Below are positions 60,063 through 64,000 of a stretch of DNA of 64,000 bases, piece by piece. The stretch covers positions 62,001 to 126,000 of the forward strand of contig PTFA01000035.1 in assembly GCA_003342895.1 (NCBI GenBank), written 5' to 3'. The stretch comes from Casuarius casuarius (lineage: Eukaryota; Chordata; Aves; Casuariiformes; Casuariidae). The position numbers and the translations under genes are program-made. Numbering within the stretch: position 1 is the first letter of the stretch; every line of letters begins with the position of its first letter. Under the pieces are notes generated by a model that had not been told where the DNA came from, searched no databases, and worked only from the letters and a program-made list of their open reading frames with translations.

Positions 60063-63000
60063 TTAGTAATTCAAGACTACTACTGTCCAACTTCTTCCTC
60101 AAAGTTCCTGGGATGCTAGGATATTCTTGAGATGAATCATCAAGTGTAATATACAGGAAAAGGTATCTACATGGAGGGAAAAAGTAATAGCATCTTGTTC
60201 CATGAGAAATAGTGTACAATAAACTTTGTCAACAACAATCATAGAAGATCTTAACCGTTTTATAGTTTTATAGCTCCATTAACCTAAAATTATACTAGCT
60301 GAAGATTTTTCCTGCAATGCACATTTGGAATCCACAATTTCTCTTCATTATTTCTGCTATTTCTTGCTGTTCACAGTAACAATACCTAACAATAGTAACA
60401 CTATCACAAAAACCTTGGCTTTGACAGACTATTAGTTTTCCTAGACAAAAAAAGAAAAAATCTGTGAAGATCGCAGTGGAGAATATAGCAAAATTTGGAT
60501 AAAAGAAAGGGTGAGTGACACTTTTGCTCAGACCTTTCAGTGATGACAAGTGACAGCAGCATGAATCTCATTGCAATTTTGATTTTGCCAAAGCGATAGT
60601 TCCATTAACGTATGAAGCTATCATGCAGCCACATGGGGCCTTCTAAAGAGCGGTGACAGGGTCCAAGTAATCTACCAGTATGAATGATGTGTGCTCAGTC
60701 TCACCCTCACCTATTTCATTATTAAAGGTGATGGTTGACTAAACTACCTTTGCTGTCACCATGGGCTTGCTATTAAAATAACCAAGTTACTGACCTGATA
60801 TAATCAAAGTGATTACATATAGGAATGCCCCACATTTTACCTACACTGCAACACAATCTCTGTAACAGGTTGTTCAATAAGCAACAGAACTGAAGACATC
60901 TAGCTTTGCATGGATTTATATGTGGTGCCCTCTAACTCATTCTCCTCCTCCTTCCCTTCACGTCCTCTGCTCCCTCAGTCTGCTGCCTGAGATGCTCAGA
61001 GCATGGCAGCACTGACCGGTCAGGGCGCAGCTGGCTGCTGCATCCCTCAACAGATCAGGGGATGAACTGTGTAATTGACACTGATTTGCATCTCATTCTT
61101 CTGTCCAGCCACCGATTTACATGAGCTTGTAGACATTTCATACCTTTGAGACTTCTGCCCTCTGTCAATATGGCTGAAGTTGGGCAATGAGTTCGAAAAA
61201 AATTAGTGAGAACTGACAGCTGCACAGCACATAAGCCTCATTTCTTAAGAAACAAGGCTGACACCTGCATTCAGTTTTTCATCAGTGAAACTACAGGAAA
61301 TAACACAAAAACTTTGAGCTGTAACACAACATAGAAAACAGGAATAGTTACAGAGGTTCCTGAATCTCTGAAGTTTAACAAAAACTAAGAACAGAACTTG
61401 AATTTGCAAAAACAGTGAATCTATGCTGGAAGAGAAATGCTGTTAAACTAAAATGTTGCTTTAGTTGCATGAAATTAATAAACATAATTAAAGTGAGAAA
61501 AGGAGCTTAATTCCAGTAGAATAGCAATGGTAGTTTCATAATAAAATAAAAGTACATAGAATGTAGGTATTATCTCCTGTGTAATTATATGTCTGCACTG
61601 TATGATGATGGATCCTAACAAATGTGTTTTTTATCCACACGAATGAAAGGTATTTTGACAATTCTGCACCAGCCCAGTAAGCACAAGTGCTAGGAGCAGC
61701 AAAATTATGAAGATGCAATAAAATGAAATGGACTTAACAGACTAAATGGTTACCGGAATTACTGAACCTATTATTCAATATACTAAATACTACCACAGAG
61801 CACCCGGTATTGCATTATCTTTGTGTAGCTACAGTTTTCCGCTTATACTAAAAAATATCCTGAACTGTGGACATAATTCATGCTAGAATTTCTGCTTCCA
61901 GGCACAGTGACTACTTGTGATTGAGATGGCCAAACACAGTCGTGTATCGGACAAAGGTAAGCTGGACCTTACACTGAATACAATGATGTACAAAAGAGTG
62001 GTGGGAAACAGAGAGAACAAATAAAATCCATAGGCTTTTTGTCCATAGCACTCCTCTCCTTGCTGTTTGTTATAACCTCAACATTTTTGATAGATCAGTA
62101 CAGATTTCTTAAATGAGGAGGAGAGAGAAACTTGAGTGCCCTTAGAATTATTAACAATACCGAATATTTTTACGTTCTTTTGATGCAGTGCCAAGATGAT
62201 AATTTCAAAGGGGCACTCTACAACTGCATCTGCTAGTATTTCAGAAAGAAAATGGGTCAGGCAGTAACAGCTCATTCTTTAAGTCTCCTTTTTATATCCC
62301 TACACTAATGGTTTAGAGGCTATTAAAGGTCTTCACAAAGGCAGGAGATTTTGCTCCCTATCATCAACATTTCAAACATCAAAAATATTTCAATCCAGCT
62401 CAAGGAAGTAAACAAGAAAAAAAGTTCATCTGTAGCAAGATCAAAACTCCAGACTGTTTAAGAAGCAGTATTCTGGTCTAGGCCCACTATCTTCACATCT
62501 GATGTCTTAAATTTTAAATGTATTTCTGATAGAGCCCTTGAGAATAACACAGCTTCCTCAATGCTGACACAATTACTGTTCAGAATTGCCACTAACATAT
62601 TCACTGAGAGGAAACTGTGTTAAGTTTGAAACAAGCCTTCATTTACAGGTCTGCATTAACCTTTAAATTGTTATTACGGCACTGTGAAAGCCCCTCTGTG
62701 CTAAACAGAACCAGCAGTGCTCTAGTTAAACTATTTTTTTCAAGTTTTCTGCCTGCAAGCATGATTTGTTTTATTTAGAAGTTTCTGCATTTCGCACTGT
62801 TTGCCAAGCACCCACAGCTGAGTAACTCTCGCACCGTCTCCTTTATTCCTGCTGTGTAAACTAAGCAAAATACTGAGAGTTATTTTATCTAAAGCATAAC
62901 CTAGATTTAAGTTGGTCAGAGTAAGAATCAGCTGACCTTACAGATACAGCAAGAGTTTTGTTCACTTCCCCACAAAAACCAGTGAAATTGGTGGTGAGGT

Positions 63001-64000
63001 CTAGAAGAGAAATAGGCAAGGGACAGCAAAGTTACTTAGCTGCTGCGCTAAACTACACCCGTACAACTGTATGACTAGGATTTTAAAACCTACTTTCATG
63101 CTTAAAAGTCAGGAAATGCACAGTTATGGTTCCCATAGGCACCACAACTCATGCTCCTGCACACATGCATTATTTTGTATTACATCCTGTTAGATTTATA
63201 GAAATCGTGCAGATACACTATACTCGCTCTGGAAAGCATTATTTTGAACTTCTTGACTAGGGAGGATTAGGTAAGAAGAGTTACACAGCCACAAGCCTGA
63301 GCTTGCCTGGTCTCTGCAAACAAGCAGAAATTGTGTGGAAACCTGGAGGTCTTTTGTTGGCGCTTGGCTATGTTGCAAATTATACCATACCTAACCAGCA
63401 TAACACACAGTAGCTGTCAGCACTCCACACAGACAAAAAAAAATAGAGGTTAGAACTGCATTGGCTGGCCAGGAGCTGCACAGCAGCCAGGGTAGGGAAA
63501 GAAGAGTTCTTTAACTTCCCCATGTTGATAGGTCAAAGGAGCTAGAGAATTACTGGTTTCCACTTCAGGGAAAGTGAGCAGTGCAAAGCTATCCAACCTG
63601 CTTTGATATTGAGAACTGAGGAAGAGGAGACCAAAGAACGACTCATCTGAAAAGCTGCAACCATCATTACACCGATAGTCCCACATAGCTGCAACCTGTT
63701 TCAAAAGAGCACAGCTTTCAAGCCTCCCGAGCTCATGAAGTTGCATGCAACCTTTTTATGCAAAAAATAGTTTATTTAATTTTACAATGCACAACCTTTT
63801 CATTTATTTGAAATTTAAATTAAGGTGACTTGTCAGTTAACTCATGGTACAGCTTAGTCATAAAGCCATGGATAAATAACATCTGATAAAGTTATGCCAC
63901 ACCAATTTTTATTTTCTTCATCTTCATCTAATCACAGGTTTCCAGATGGCATTAACTTATGTTAACATCCTCCACAAACCATTGACTTGAGTAGTTTCTT

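Larger units (their letters stand above)
53935..64000. other. Unique AT-rich sequence, no gene supported
   Basis: Short minus-strand frames at 54680-54919 (79 codons, Arg/Lys-rich) and 54982-55260 (92 codons) lie upstream of the 53.5-53.9 kb candidate exon on the same strand, but neither has convincing splice sites or a recognised domain. A run of eight C is at 54160-54167. Beyond 56 kb I see nothing but unique sequence and small repeats. A somewhat G+C-richer patch at about 60.95-61.05 kb contains the palindrome TGACCGGTCA. Confidence 0.5.

Noticed and set aside
1..64000. CRISPR arrays, tRNA/rRNA genes, bacterial operons, intact endogenous retrovirus
   Set aside because: No regularly spaced repeats, no tRNA-like B box with a cloverleaf, no ribosome binding sites before open frames, and no paired LTRs or retroviral protein motifs were seen.

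Overview
This 64 kb window looks like gene-poor vertebrate nuclear DNA, most likely from a bird. It is AT-rich by eye, has almost no long open reading frames, and has low repeat density. The clearest repeats are CR1-type LINE fragments, the dominant retroelement of birds (also common in crocodilians and turtles). There are no bacterial-style operons, ribosome binding sites, CRISPR arrays, tRNAs, rRNAs or viral genes that I could recognise. It is best read as intergenic or long-intron sequence. I cannot name the species, the chromosome or any flanking gene.

Layout. At 36-160 there is a short, old CR1 3' end on the minus strand. From about 160 to 30 kb the sequence is unique and AT-rich, broken by MIR-like relics (about 5.1 and 28.5 kb), small tandem duplications (7.07, 8.0, 17.4 kb), homopolymer and A/T tracts, a G-quadruplex-capable tract next to a perfect hairpin (13.5 kb), a hAT-like inverted repeat (22.06 kb), and two copies of an unnamed repeat in opposite orientation (14.49 and 19.06 kb). 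From about 30.77 to 32.5 kb lies the largest recognisable element, an ancient plus-strand CR1/L3-like LINE relic with traces of endonuclease and reverse transcriptase. From 33 to 45 kb there are several G+C-richer islets (36.4-36.8, 41.8-42.05, 44.2-44.65 kb) with local CpG clustering. From 46 to 54 kb there is a second, longer CR1 3' fragment (47.18-47.58 kb, minus) and two unusually long open frames on the minus strand (46.12-46.64 and 53.49-53.90 kb), each preceded by a plausible splice acceptor. The last 10 kb is unique AT-rich sequence.

Gene content. I found no complete gene. The best coding candidates are the two minus-strand open segments at 46 and 53 kb, plus a weaker short candidate exon at 18.7 kb. 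None could be assigned to a protein family. Both longer frames end in a stop, so they would have to be terminal exons, belong to different genes, be skipped or alternatively ended exons, or be decayed gene pieces. No convincing new biological system was found. The strongest leads are the 46 kb open frame and the 14.5/19.1 kb repeat pair.
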